Of a stretch of DNA of 64,000 nucleotides, positions 35,961 to 45,539 are shown piece by piece. A program made the translations under genes and the position numbers. Source of the stretch: Burkholderiales bacterium. Lineage in GTDB: Bacteria > Pseudomonadota > Gammaproteobacteria > Burkholderiales > Burkholderiaceae_C. The notes under the pieces were generated by a model, which saw nothing but the letters and a program-made list of their open reading frames with translations, was not told the origin of the DNA and did not search any database. The number at the start of each line of letters is the position of its first letter. The first letter of the stretch is position 1. The stretch lies in contig JACPOK010000019.1 in assembly GCA_016191525.1 (NCBI GenBank), positions 310,001 through 374,000 of the forward strand. The letters run 5' to 3'.

Positions 35961-36695
35961 ATGAGACTCAAAGGAAAAACCGCGCTGGTCACGGCCGCGG
36001 GCCAGGGCATAGGCCGCGCCGCCGCGCTGGCCATGGCCGCTGAAGGCGCCCAGGTCTGGGCAACCGACATCAACGCCAAATTGCTGGACGCCTACGACGG
36101 CGTGGCCGGCATCCGCGCGGTGACGCTGGACGTGATGGACAAGGCCGCCATCCAGAAGCTGGTGGCCACGCTGCCGCCGCTGGACGCCGTGTTCAATTGC
36201 GCGGGCTTCGTGCACAACGGCACCATCCAGCAAGCGACTGATGAAGAGTGGGAGTTCGCCTTCAACCTGAACGTGCGCTCGCAGTTCTGGATGATCCAGG
36301 CCGTGCTGCCCGGCATGCTCTCCAAGGGGGGCGGCAGCATCATCAACATGGCTAGCGTGTGCAGCAGCCTCAAGGGCCTGCCCAACCGCTTCATCTACGG
36401 CACCTCCAAGGCGGCTGTGGTCGGCCTCACCAAGAGCGTGGCGGCCGACTATGTGGGCCAGGGCATACGCTGCAACGCCATCGCGCCCGGCACCGTGGAC
36501 ACGCCTTCCCTGGCCGACCGCATCAATTCCTACGAAGACCCGGTGCAGGCCCGCAAGAACTTCATCGCGCGCCAGCCCATGGGGCGGCTGGCCCAGGCGC
36601 ACGAGATGGCGCCGCTGGTGGTGTTCCTGGCCAGCGACGAAGCGGTGTTTGTCACCGGCCAGCTTTATGCAAACGACGGAGGCATGACGATATGA
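35961..36695 (+). CDS. SDR dehydrogenase, 2-keto-3-deoxy-L-fuconate dehydrogenase-like
   Basis: The 244-residue short-chain dehydrogenase has the TAAGQGIGRAAALAMA cofactor motif, FNCAGFVHNG, catalytic Ser in INMASVCSSLKG and YGTSK with the Tyr and Lys. The compact length, the LDVMD segment and the RFIYGTSKAAVVGLTKSVAADYV wording resemble the SDR that oxidises 2-keto-3-deoxy-L-fuconate. With the FAH-family hydrolase at 37494 this suggests a non-phosphorylated sugar-acid route ending in pyruvate and a C2/C3 acid. A GGAG site precedes the ATG. Confidence 0.8.
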   Translation: MRLKGKTALVTAAGQGIGRAAALAMAAEGAQVWATDINAKLLDAYDGVAGIRAVTLDVMDKAAIQKLVATLPPLDAVFNCAGFVHNGTIQQATDEEWEFAFNLNVRSQFWMIQAVLPGMLSKGGGSIINMASVCSSLKGLPNRFIYGTSKAAVVGLTKSVAADYVGQGIRCNAIAPGTVDTPSLADRINSYEDPVQARKNFIARQPMGRLAQAHEMAPLVVFLASDEAVFVTGQLYANDGGMTI

Positions 36696-37438
36696 ACCAG
36701 CTTGACTTCAAGGGCCGCCACGCGGTGGTCACCGGCGGCGCCACGGGCCTGGGCTTTGCCATCGCGCAGCGCCTCATCGCTTCCGGCGGCACTGTCACGG
36801 TCTGGGACCGCGATGAGGCCGGCGCGCAGGCCGCGGCGAAAACGCTGGGCTCAGCCACCCACGCAGTGGCGGTGGACGTAGCCGACCACGCTTCGGTGCA
36901 GGCGGCGGTGGCTGCCACGCTGAAGAACGCGCCGCGCATCGACGCACTGGTCAACAGCGCTGGCATCACCGGCCCCAACGCCAAGCTGTGGGACTACCCG
37001 GTGGATGCCTGGCGGCAGGTGATGGAGATCAACCTCAATGGCCTGTTCATGTGCTGCCGCGAAATCGCCCCGCTGATGAGCAAGGCGGGTTATGGGCGCA
37101 TCGTCAACATCGCCTCGGTGGCCGGCAAGGAAGGCAACCCTAACGCCAGCGCCTACAGCGCCAGCAAGGCGGCCGTGATCGCGCTGACCAAGTCGCTCGG
37201 CAAGGAACTGGCCGACACGGGCGTGCGCGTCAACTGCGTCACCCCGGCGGCGGTGAAAACCGGTATGTTCGCGCAGATGACCGAGCAGCACATCCAGTTC
37301 ATGCTGTCCAAGATCCCGATGGCCCGCTTTGGCACGCCCGAGGAAATCGCCTCCATGGTGGCCTGGCTGTGCACTGAGGACTGCTCGTTCACGACCGGGG
37401 CAGTGTTCGACCTGTCCGGCGGAAGATCCACCTACTGA
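36692..37438 (+). CDS. SDR-family NAD(P)-dependent dehydrogenase
   Basis: The 248-residue classical SDR has TGGATGLGFAIAQ, NSAGITGPNA, IVNIASVAGKEGNPNASAYSAS and the following Lys; the Ser/Tyr/Lys set is complete. Its ATG overlaps the preceding stop (ATATGA), so the two SDR genes are translationally coupled. It probably oxidises a sugar lactone, sugar acid or keto-acid intermediate in the same pathway. The exact substrate is unknown. Confidence 0.85.
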   Translation: MNQLDFKGRHAVVTGGATGLGFAIAQRLIASGGTVTVWDRDEAGAQAAAKTLGSATHAVAVDVADHASVQAAVAATLKNAPRIDALVNSAGITGPNAKLWDYPVDAWRQVMEINLNGLFMCCREIAPLMSKAGYGRIVNIASVAGKEGNPNASAYSASKAAVIALTKSLGKELADTGVRVNCVTPAAVKTGMFAQMTEQHIQFMLSKIPMARFGTPEEIASMVAWLCTEDCSFTTGAVFDLSGGRSTY

Positions 37439-37445
37439 AGTGTTG

Positions 37446-37469
37446 GGGACAGAGCTGAAGATCTGTCCC
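37446..37469. repeat. Short intergenic inverted repeat (hairpin)
   Basis: GGGACAGA (37446-37453) and TCTGTCCC (37462-37469) form a perfect 8-bp stem with an 8-base loop between the second SDR gene and the FAH gene. There is no T-run. It looks like a small REP-like or mRNA-stabilising hairpin rather than a terminator. Confidence 0.5.
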
Positions 37470-37493
37470 ACAAGTTAATTAACAGGAGCAAAA

Positions 37494-38342
37494 ATGAAAC
37501 TCGTCCGCTATGGCAACCCCGGCAAGGAAAAACCCGGCCTGATCGACCTGGACGGCAAGCTGCGCGACCTGTCCGACGTCGTGCCGGACATCGGCCCGGC
37601 CCAGCTGGGCAGCGTGATGCTCACCCGCATCCGCAAGCAGAACCCGGCCAGGCTGCCGCTGGTGCGCGGCACGCCGCGTTTCGGCTGCCCGGTGGCCGGC
37701 GTCGGCAAGTTCATCGCCATCGGCCTGAACTACGCGGACCACGCGGCCGAATCGGGCGCGCCGATCCCAAAGGAGCCGGTGGTGTTCATGAAGGCCACCA
37801 GCTGCATCCAGGGACCCAACGACCCGGTGATGCTGCCGCGCGGCTCGACCAAGACCGACTGGGAAGTGGAGCTTGGCGTGGTCATCGGCAAGACCGCGCG
37901 CTACGTGCCCAAGAAGGACGCGCTGGCCTACGTGGCCGGCTACTGCGTGATCAACGACGTGAGCGAGCGCGAATACCAGCTCGAGCGCGGCCCGCAATGG
38001 GACAAGGGCAAGGGCTGCGACACCTTCGGCCCCATCGGCCCCTGGCTGGTGACCCCCGACGAGATCGAGAACATCCAGCGGCTGGACATGTGGCTGGACT
38101 TGAACGGCAAACGCGTGCAGAAGGGCAACACCCGCACCATGATCTTCGGCATCGACAAGCTGGTGAGCTATGTCAGCCACTTCATGACACTCATGCCCGG
38201 CGACATCATCACCACCGGCACGCCGCCCGGCGTGGGCCTGGGCATGAAGCCGCCCATGTACCTGAAGAAGGGCGACGTGATGGAACTGGGCATCCAGGGC
38301 CTGGGCAGCCAGAAGCAGGTTGTCGTGCCGTTCAAGGCCTAG
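37494..38342 (+). CDS. Fumarylacetoacetate hydrolase family protein (2,4-diketo-3-deoxy-sugar-acid hydrolase-like)
   Basis: The 282-residue protein has a short N-terminal domain and the FAH catalytic domain: FIAIGLNYADHAAESGAPIP, KTDWEVELGVVIGK with metal-binding acids, YCVINDVSERE and ITTGTPPGVGLGM. This length and wording match hydrolases that split 2,4-diketo-3-deoxy-L-fuconate or -rhamnonate to pyruvate plus a hydroxy acid. With the dehydratase and SDR genes nearby, such a route is the best inference. An AGGAG site lies 6 bases before the ATG. Confidence 0.88.
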   Translation: MKLVRYGNPGKEKPGLIDLDGKLRDLSDVVPDIGPAQLGSVMLTRIRKQNPARLPLVRGTPRFGCPVAGVGKFIAIGLNYADHAAESGAPIPKEPVVFMKATSCIQGPNDPVMLPRGSTKTDWEVELGVVIGKTARYVPKKDALAYVAGYCVINDVSEREYQLERGPQWDKGKGCDTFGPIGPWLVTPDEIENIQRLDMWLDLNGKRVQKGNTRTMIFGIDKLVSYVSHFMTLMPGDIITTGTPPGVGLGMKPPMYLKKGDVMELGIQGLGSQKQVVVPFKA

Positions 38343-38780
38343 CGTTCTTCGGTGGGGGACGGCGTCGCGTCACGTCAGGCGGTACCCGGCAGGGCCTCAC
38401 ACTTCGGCGGTCCCCGCTGCGCGGTAACTTCGCCGGGATTTCCGGACTGGGACCGGCGTCGCGAAACTCACTGCGGGCCCTAAGGCCCCTCCGTTCAGAC
38501 ACCGCGACGAGCCAGTTCACGAAGCGCGCAAGCGCGCCCGGCACCAGTCCGGAAATCCCGGCCGCCGCAGAGATCGGCCCTGCCGGATACCGCCTGCCGC
38601 GCCAGCCAGCGTGGTTGGCGTTCGTCGGCGCGCCAACACCTTTGCCGCGCGGTGCAGCTCAGTAATACGGATTTGGTACTTTCAAGTACCGAGATGTCGG
38701 CCAAGCCGGGTTTACCCGGCCAGCCGCTAGAAAAAACGCTCTAGATCCGGCAGCCGTTACTTGACGGACAGCGGTTTCAT
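38343..38780. other. Non-coding interval with palindromic element and promoter
   Basis: I see no credible gene in this interval. Most of it is one copy of the large palindromic element (38368-38641). TTGACG at 38761-38766 lies 17 bases before AAATAG (38784-38789) and may be the -35 of the TetR gene promoter. Short open frames across the element look spurious. Confidence 0.7.
38368..38641 (+). repeat. Large nested palindromic element, copy 1
   Basis: This roughly 274-bp element is present in inverted orientation at 56339-56612 with near identity. It is built as nested dyads. Outer arms are GGCGGTACCCGGCAGGGCC against GGCCCTGCCGGATACCGCC. Middle arms are CGGGATTTCCGGACTGG against CCAGTCCGGAAATCCCGG. 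The core starts CGTCGCGAAACTC (38457), has GGGCCCTAAGGCCC at its centre and ends near CGCGACGAG. No protein is believable in it. It lies between the FAH gene and the TetR gene. Confidence 0.85.
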
Positions 38781-38812
38781 GCAAAATAGAACGACCGTTC
38801 GTTTTATTTTGC
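38781..38812. promoter_or_regulatory. 32-bp palindromic operator of the TetR regulator
   Basis: GCAAAATAGAACGA (38781-38794) and TCGTTTTATTTTGC (38799-38812) are inverted copies with one mismatch, around a central CCGT. The site overlaps the likely -10 region and lies 11 bases before the ATG of the TetR gene at 38824, a normal place for an autoregulatory TetR operator. Confidence 0.75.
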
Positions 38813-38823
38813 GTGAGAACCAC

Positions 38824-39528
38824 ATGTCCGTCACCGAACTGCCCCTGAAGTCATCGCCGCGCGGCCCGGTCCGCGAAGGCCGCGCCTTGCAAAAAGGCCA
38901 GCAGACCAAGGCCGCCATCGTGGATGCCGCGCTGGGCCTGGCCACGCAGATCGGGCTGGAGGGCCTTTCGATCGGCGCGCTGGCCGAAGTCACGCAGATG
39001 AGCAAGTCGGGCGTGTTCGCCCACTTCGGCTCGCGCGAGGAACTGCAGATCTCCGTCATCCGCGAATACCACACGCGCTTCGAAGACGAGGTGTTCTACC
39101 CCGCCGTGGCGCAGCCCCGCGGCCTGCCGCGCCTGCGCGCGATGTTCGCCAACTGGATGAAGCGCACCTCGGTCGAGATCGATTCGGGCTGCATCTACAT
39201 CAGCGGCGCGGTGGAGTTCGACGACCGGGCCGGCCCGGTGCGCGACGCACTGGCCAGCTCCGTGATGACCTGGCACGCGGCGATGAAGCGCGCCATCGCG
39301 ACCGCCCGCGAAGCAGGCCACCTGCGCCCCGAAGTAGACGAAGAGCAGATGCTGTTCGAGATCCACGGCCTCATCCTGGCGCTGCACTATGAAGCGCGCT
39401 TCCTCAAGAACCCGGGCGCCATTGACCGCGCCAACACCGGCTTCGAAAACATTCTCAGGCACTACGGCGCGGACAGCAGCACGCGAACCGCCAGGCCCAC
39501 CCGATCCACCAAAGCTTCCAAGGAGTAA
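38824..39528 (+). CDS. TetR-family transcriptional regulator of the acyl-CoA cluster
   Basis: The 234-residue protein has a basic leader, then a TetR helix-turn-helix (AAIVDAALGLATQIG, LSIGALAEVTQMSKSGVFAHFGS) and a helical ligand domain. The start at 38824 places the gene right after the palindromic operator; a longer frame from 38761 would run through the promoter. It is followed 4 bases later by the acyl-CoA dehydrogenase gene, so it most likely represses this operon until an acyl-CoA ligand binds. Confidence 0.88.
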   Translation: MSVTELPLKSSPRGPVREGRALQKGQQTKAAIVDAALGLATQIGLEGLSIGALAEVTQMSKSGVFAHFGSREELQISVIREYHTRFEDEVFYPAVAQPRGLPRLRAMFANWMKRTSVEIDSGCIYISGAVEFDDRAGPVRDALASSVMTWHAAMKRAIATAREAGHLRPEVDEEQMLFEIHGLILALHYEARFLKNPGAIDRANTGFENILRHYGADSSTRTARPTRSTKASKE

Positions 39529-39532
39529 TCCC

Positions 39533-41344
39533 ATGCCCACCTACACCCCGCCCCTGCGCGACATGCAGTTCGTGATGAACGAAGTGCTGAACATCTCCGA
39601 AGAGTTCAAGGCCATTCCCAAGTACGCCGAAGCCGATGCCGACACCATCGCCGCTGTGCTGGAAGAGGCCGGAAAGTTCGCCAGCGAGGTCACCTTCCCG
39701 CTGAACATCAGCGGCGACGAGGAAGGCTGCAAGCTCGACCCCAAGACCCACGCCGTCACCACGCCGCGCGGCTTCAAGGAGGCCTACCACCAGTACGTGG
39801 AAGGGGGCTGGCCGGCCCTGTCGTGCGACCCGGCCTTCGGCGGCCAGGGCCTGCCGCTGGTGGTGAACCAGTGCTTCTATGAAATGCTCAACAGCGCCAA
39901 CCAGGCCTGGACCATGTACCCGGGCCTCACGCACGGCGCCTACGCCGCGCTGCACACGCATGGCACCGACGAGCAGAAGCAGACCTACCTGCACAAGATG
40001 ACCAGCGGCGAATGGACCGGCACCATGTGCCTGACCGAGCCGCATTGCGGCACCGACCTGGGCCTGATGCGCACCAAGGCCGAGCCCCAGCCCGACGGCA
40101 CCTACAAGATCACCGGCAACAAGATCTTCATCAGCGCCGGCGAGCACGACATGACCAGCAACATCGTGCACCTGGTGCTGGCTCGCATCACCGACGCGCC
40201 GCCCGGCATCAAGGGCGTCAGCCTGTTCATCGTGCCCAAGTTCCTGGTCAACAAGGATGGCTCCCTGGGCGAGCGCAACGGCATCTATTGCGGTGGCCTG
40301 GAGCACAAGATGGGCATCCACGGCAACGCCACCGCGCAGATCGTCATCGACGGCGCCATCGGCACGCTGGTGGGCCAGCCCAACAAAGGCATGCAGGGCA
40401 TGTTCGTGATGATGAACGCGGCACGCCTGGGCGTGGGCAACCAGTCGCTGGGCCTCACGGAAGTGGCGTACCAGAACGCACTGGCCTATGCGAAGGACCG
40501 CATCCAGATGCGTTCGCTCAGCGGCCCGAAGGCCAAGGACAAGCCGGCCGACCCCATCATCGTGCACCCCGACGTGCGCAAGATGCTGCTCACGGCCAAG
40601 GCCTATGCCGAAGGCGGCCGCGCACTGGCCATCTACTGTGCCGTGCTGCTGGACAAGGCACACAACCACCCGGATGAGAAGGTGCGCAAGGACAGCGACG
40701 AGATGCTGTCGCTGCTGACCCCGATCGTGAAGGCCTTCACCACCGACAACGGCCACATCGCCACCAACGCCTGCATGCAGGTGTTCGGCGGCCACGGCTT
40801 CATCAAGGAATGGGGCATGGAACAGTTCGTGCGGGACAACCGCATCAACATGATCTACGAGGGCACCAACACCATCCAGTCGCTGGACCTGCTGGGCCGC
40901 AAGATCCTGGGCAACAACGGCGCCACGCTCAAGAAGTTCGGGAAGCTGGTGGGCCAGCTGGTGGAAGAAGAGGGCGTGAACGAAAAGATGGCCGAGTTCA
41001 TCAACCCCATCGCCATGCTGGGCGACCAGCTCACCAAGCTCACGACGGAGCTGGGGTTCAAGGGCTTCCAGAATCCCGATGAAGTCGGCGCCGCCGCGGT
41101 GGACTACCTGCGTGTCGCGGGCCACCTGGTGCATGGCTACTTCTGGGCGCTGATGGCACGCGTTGCGCTGCGCGAGATCGCCGCCGCGGAAAAGGATGGA
41201 AGACAGACCGACCCGTTCTACAAGGCCAAGCTGCAGACTGCGCGCTTTTACTTCGCCAAGCTTTTCCCCGAGACCGCCACGCTGATGCGCACGGCCCGCG
41301 GCGGCGCCACGGTGCTGCTGGACACCGACGAGGCGCTGGCGTGA
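39533..41344 (+). CDS. Acyl-CoA dehydrogenase of the long DmdC-like type
   Basis: The 603 residues are longer than ordinary acyl-CoA dehydrogenases (about 380-400) because of N- and C-terminal extensions. Core motifs are MCLTEPHCGTDLGLMRTKA, ITGNKIFISAGEHDM, GAKGKPADPI-like spacing, NACMQVFGGHGFIKEWGMEQ and IYEGTNTIQSLDLLGRK with the FAD-binding and catalytic region. The closest family by layout is 3-methylmercaptopropionyl-CoA dehydrogenase DmdC and its long-chain relatives. AGGAG precedes the ATG. It introduces the first double bond of beta-oxidation. Confidence 0.9.
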   Translation: MPTYTPPLRDMQFVMNEVLNISEEFKAIPKYAEADADTIAAVLEEAGKFASEVTFPLNISGDEEGCKLDPKTHAVTTPRGFKEAYHQYVEGGWPALSCDPAFGGQGLPLVVNQCFYEMLNSANQAWTMYPGLTHGAYAALHTHGTDEQKQTYLHKMTSGEWTGTMCLTEPHCGTDLGLMRTKAEPQPDGTYKITGNKIFISAGEHDMTSNIVHLVLARITDAPPGIKGVSLFIVPKFLVNKDGSLGERNGIYCGGLEHKMGIHGNATAQIVIDGAIGTLVGQPNKGMQGMFVMMNAARLGVGNQSLGLTEVAYQNALAYAKDRIQMRSLSGPKAKDKPADPIIVHPDVRKMLLTAKAYAEGGRALAIYCAVLLDKAHNHPDEKVRKDSDEMLSLLTPIVKAFTTDNGHIATNACMQVFGGHGFIKEWGMEQFVRDNRINMIYEGTNTIQSLDLLGRKILGNNGATLKKFGKLVGQLVEEEGVNEKMAEFINPIAMLGDQLTKLTTELGFKGFQNPDEVGAAAVDYLRVAGHLVHGYFWALMARVALREIAAAEKDGRQTDPFYKAKLQTARFYFAKLFPETATLMRTARGGATVLLDTDEALA

Positions 41345-41811
41345 GTTTTTCATTGGGAAAAATGGCCGAAAGGCGCGCCAGCTCTGCGTGGGCAGCTATT
41401 CTTTTAATAGCAACTGCCGGGTCCGCCCTGGCCCAGGTGACGCCCGTGGGTGTGTGGCGCAACATTGACGACAAGACCGGCGAGGCCAAGGCCGAGATCC
41501 GCATCACCGACAGCGGCGGCGTGCTCAGCGGCCGGATCGAGAAGCGCCTGTCCAAGGACGCCAAGGCCGACGCGAAGTGCGATGAATGCACCGATGAGCG
41601 CAAGGGCAAGCCCATGGACGGCCTGGAAATCATCCGCGGCGCGAAGAAGGCCGAGGGCAAGGATGTGTGGGAAGACGGCAAGATCCTCGACCCCGAAAAC
41701 GGCCGCAGCTACACCCTGCGCCTGACGCCCATCGAAGGCGGCAAGAAACTTGAAGTGCGCGGCTCATTCGGCCCCTTTGGCCGCACCCAGACCTGGGTCC
41801 GCGTGCAGTAA
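41341..41811 (+). CDS. DUF2147 secreted protein
   Basis: The 156-residue protein has a Sec signal peptide ending in SALA, then the DUF2147 beta-barrel: VGVWRNIDDKTGEAKAEIRI, GVLSGRIEKRL, two cysteines in KCDECTDE, and GLEIIRGAKK. It is predicted periplasmic with unknown function. The GTG at 41341 overlaps the previous stop; an ATG at 41362 is an equally good start. The signal peptide is almost wholly encoded by a copy of the interspersed repeat (41351-41414), which is unusual. Confidence 0.85.
   Translation: MSFSLGKMAERRASSAWAAILLIATAGSALAQVTPVGVWRNIDDKTGEAKAEIRITDSGGVLSGRIEKRLSKDAKADAKCDECTDERKGKPMDGLEIIRGAKKAEGKDVWEDGKILDPENGRSYTLRLTPIEGGKKLEVRGSFGPFGRTQTWVRVQ
41351..41414 (-). repeat. Short interspersed repeat, copy C (encodes a signal peptide)
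   Basis: Read on the minus strand it starts TTGCTATTAAAAGAATAGCT, continues CACGCAGAG and GGCGCG, and ends GGCCATTTTTCCCAATG. This matches the other copies in layout and in most positions. It lies inside the 5' end of the DUF2147 gene, in frame. Confidence 0.75.
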
Positions 41812-41901
41812 CCCCGATTTGAACCAGACACCATGTACAAAGACCGTGACGAACGTGCTGCCGCCGAACCCGGCGCGGCCAACAGCGAAGGGCGAAAGAC
41901 C

Positions 41902-44301
41902 ATGAGCCGATTCCAGGTGAAGAAAGTCGCCGTGCTCGGCGCGGGCGTGATGGGCGCGCAGATCGCGGCGCACCTCGTCAACGTCAAGGTGCCCGTCGTG
42001 CTGTTCGACCTGCCCGCCAAAGAGGGCCCTAAGAACGGCATTGTCATCAAGGCGATCGAAGGCTTGAAGAAGCTCAAGCCTTCACCCCTCGGCGTGGTGG
42101 ACGACGCATCGCTCATCCAGCAGGCCAACTACGAAGAGCACATGGAGCAGCTGCGCGACTGCGACCTCATCATCGAGGCCATCGCCGAGCGCATGGACTG
42201 GAAGCTGGACCTGTACAGGAAGATCGCGCCCTTCATCGCCCCGCACGCCATCGTGGCGTCGAACACGTCCGGCCTGTCGATCACCAAACTCAGCGAAGCG
42301 CTGCCCGAAGAAATCAAGCCGCGTTTCTGCGGCATCCACTTCTTCAACCCGCCGCGCTACATGGTCCTGGTGGAACTGATCAACACGCCCACCACCAACG
42401 CCCACATCCTGGACGACCTGGAAACCTTCGTCACCAGCGGCCTGGGCAAGGGCGTGGTGCGCGCCAAGGATTCACCCAACTTCATCGCGAACCGCGTCGG
42501 CATCGCCGGCATGCTGGGCACCATGAAGGAAGTGGAGAAGTTCGGTTTGTCCTACGACGTGGTCGATGACCTCACCGGCAAGAAGCTGGGCCGGGCCTCC
42601 AGCGGCACCTTCCGCACGGCGGACGTGGTGGGCCTGGACACCATGGCCCACGTCATCAGGACGCTCCAGGACAACCTGGACGAAAGCACCGACCCGTTCT
42701 ACGCCAGCTTCGGCACGCCTGAAGTGCTCAAGACCCTGCTGGAGATGGGCAACCTGGGCCAGAAGAGCAAGGCCGGCTTCTACAAAAAGGCCGGGCGCGA
42801 CGTGCTGCGCTTCGATCTGGCCACAAAGGAATACGTGCCCGCCGGCCAGAAGGCCGACGAGGTCTATGGCCGCATGCTGAAGAAGCCGGCCGGCGAGCGG
42901 CTTGCGCTGCTGCGCAACGCGGAAGGCGCACAAGGCCAATTCCTGTGGGCGATCATGCGCAACAGCTTCCACTACGCCGCCGTACACCTGGCATCGATTG
43001 CCGAGACCGCGCGCGACGTGGACTTCGCGCTGCGCTGGGGCTTCGGCATGAAGCAGGGCCCGTTCGAACTCTGGCAGGAAGCGGGCTGGCTGCAGGTGGC
43101 CAACTGGATCAAGGAAGATATCGCTGCCGGCAAGACGCTGTCGAACGCGCCGCTGCCTGACTGGGTGTTCAAGGGCCCCGTGGCCGATGCCGGTGGCGTG
43201 CACACGCCGGAAGGTTCGTGGAACCCGACGGCGGGCAAGTTTGAAGCGCGCCGCGTGCTGCCCGTCTATTCGCGCCAGCTGTTCCCCGAAGCCGTGTTGG
43301 GCAGCCAGCCGCAGGCCTTCAAGACCGCGGGCAAGACCCTGCACGAGGACAAGGGCATCCGCCTGTGGACGCTGGACGACGAAGTGCTCATCGCCAGCAT
43401 CAAGACCAAGATGCACGCCATCAGCCCCGAAGTGGCCGAAGGTTTGCAGCAGGCCGTTGACATGGCCGAGAAGGACTTCAAGGGCGTGGTGATCTGGTCG
43501 GGCGATGACCCGTTCTCCGCCGGCGCGGACCTGCAGGCCATGCTGCCCGCCTTCATGGCCGTGGGCGTCTCGGCCATCGACGAAGCCGAGCACCACCTGC
43601 AGCAGACCATGCTGCGCCTGCGCTATGCCAGCGTGCCCGTGATCTCCGCGATCCGCGGGCTGGCGCTGGGCGGTGGCTGCGAGATCGCCGTCCACTCGGC
43701 GCGCCGCGTTGTCGCCATGGAAAGCTACATCGGCCTGGTGGAAGTGGGCGTGGGCCTGGTGCCCGGCGCCGGCGGCCTGACCTACATCGCGCGCCGTGCC
43801 GCGGAGAACTGCGCCACCTCCACCGACAAGGACCTGCTGAAGTTCGTGACCGAAGGCTTCACCGCCGCGGCCATGGCCAAGGTGGGTACCAGCGCGCTGG
43901 AATCGCGCAAGCTGGGCTACCTGCTCGACAGCGACATCATCGTTGCGAACAAGGACGAACTGCTGTTCGTCGCACTGAATGAAGCGCGGGCCCTGTTCGA
44001 TGGTGGCTACCGTGCCCCGCACAAGCGCCAGTTCCCGGTGGCCGGCCGCAACGGCAAGGCCACCATCCAGGGCCAGCTGGTGAACATGCGCGACGGCGGC
44101 TTCATCAGCGCGCACGACTTCCACATCGCCTCGCTGATCGCGGGCGTGGTTACCGGCGGCGACGTCGATGCCAACACGATGGTGACCGAGGAATATCTGA
44201 TGACGTTGGAGCGCCAGGCCTTCTGCTCCCTGCTCACGCACCCCAAGACGCAGGAGCGAATCATGGGAATGCTGTCCACCGGCAAGCCGGTGCGCAACTA
44301 A
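41902..44301 (+). CDS. 3-hydroxyacyl-CoA dehydrogenase / enoyl-CoA hydratase (FadN-type domain order)
   Basis: The 799 residues start with the NAD Rossmann motif VAVLGAGVMGAQIAAHL, then ASNTSGLSITKLSEALP and CGIHFFNPPRYMVLVELI (dehydrogenase). The C-terminal crotonase part has WSGDDPFSAGADLQAM and IRGLALGGGCEIAVHSARR. This is the reverse of FadB order and typical of FadN. The ATG at 41902 gives a normal N-terminus; the frame extends upstream to 41833 without a ribosome site. It carries out the hydration and second oxidation steps of beta-oxidation and is coupled to the thiolase gene that follows. Confidence 0.92.
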   Translation: MSRFQVKKVAVLGAGVMGAQIAAHLVNVKVPVVLFDLPAKEGPKNGIVIKAIEGLKKLKPSPLGVVDDASLIQQANYEEHMEQLRDCDLIIEAIAERMDWKLDLYRKIAPFIAPHAIVASNTSGLSITKLSEALPEEIKPRFCGIHFFNPPRYMVLVELINTPTTNAHILDDLETFVTSGLGKGVVRAKDSPNFIANRVGIAGMLGTMKEVEKFGLSYDVVDDLTGKKLGRASSGTFRTADVVGLDTMAHVIRTLQDNLDESTDPFYASFGTPEVLKTLLEMGNLGQKSKAGFYKKAGRDVLRFDLATKEYVPAGQKADEVYGRMLKKPAGERLALLRNAEGAQGQFLWAIMRNSFHYAAVHLASIAETARDVDFALRWGFGMKQGPFELWQEAGWLQVANWIKEDIAAGKTLSNAPLPDWVFKGPVADAGGVHTPEGSWNPTAGKFEARRVLPVYSRQLFPEAVLGSQPQAFKTAGKTLHEDKGIRLWTLDDEVLIASIKTKMHAISPEVAEGLQQAVDMAEKDFKGVVIWSGDDPFSAGADLQAMLPAFMAVGVSAIDEAEHHLQQTMLRLRYASVPVISAIRGLALGGGCEIAVHSARRVVAMESYIGLVEVGVGLVPGAGGLTYIARRAAENCATSTDKDLLKFVTEGFTAAAMAKVGTSALESRKLGYLLDSDIIVANKDELLFVALNEARALFDGGYRAPHKRQFPVAGRNGKATIQGQLVNMRDGGFISAHDFHIASLIAGVVTGGDVDANTMVTEEYLMTLERQAFCSLLTHPKTQERIMGMLSTGKPVRN

Positions 44302-44310
44302 GGAACACAC

Positions 44311-45519
<1,209 letters not shown>

Positions 45520-45539
45520 TTTGACAACGAAGGAACGTG

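Noticed and set aside
38332..38704. Small open frames across the palindromic element
   Set aside because: They are by-products of the repeated palindromic DNA; similar frames occur in both strands of the copy at 56339-56612 and have no start signals or protein-like features.
39455..41353. 632-codon antisense frame opposite the acyl-CoA dehydrogenase
   Set aside because: It is a mirror of a well-supported gene, with no recognisable domain.
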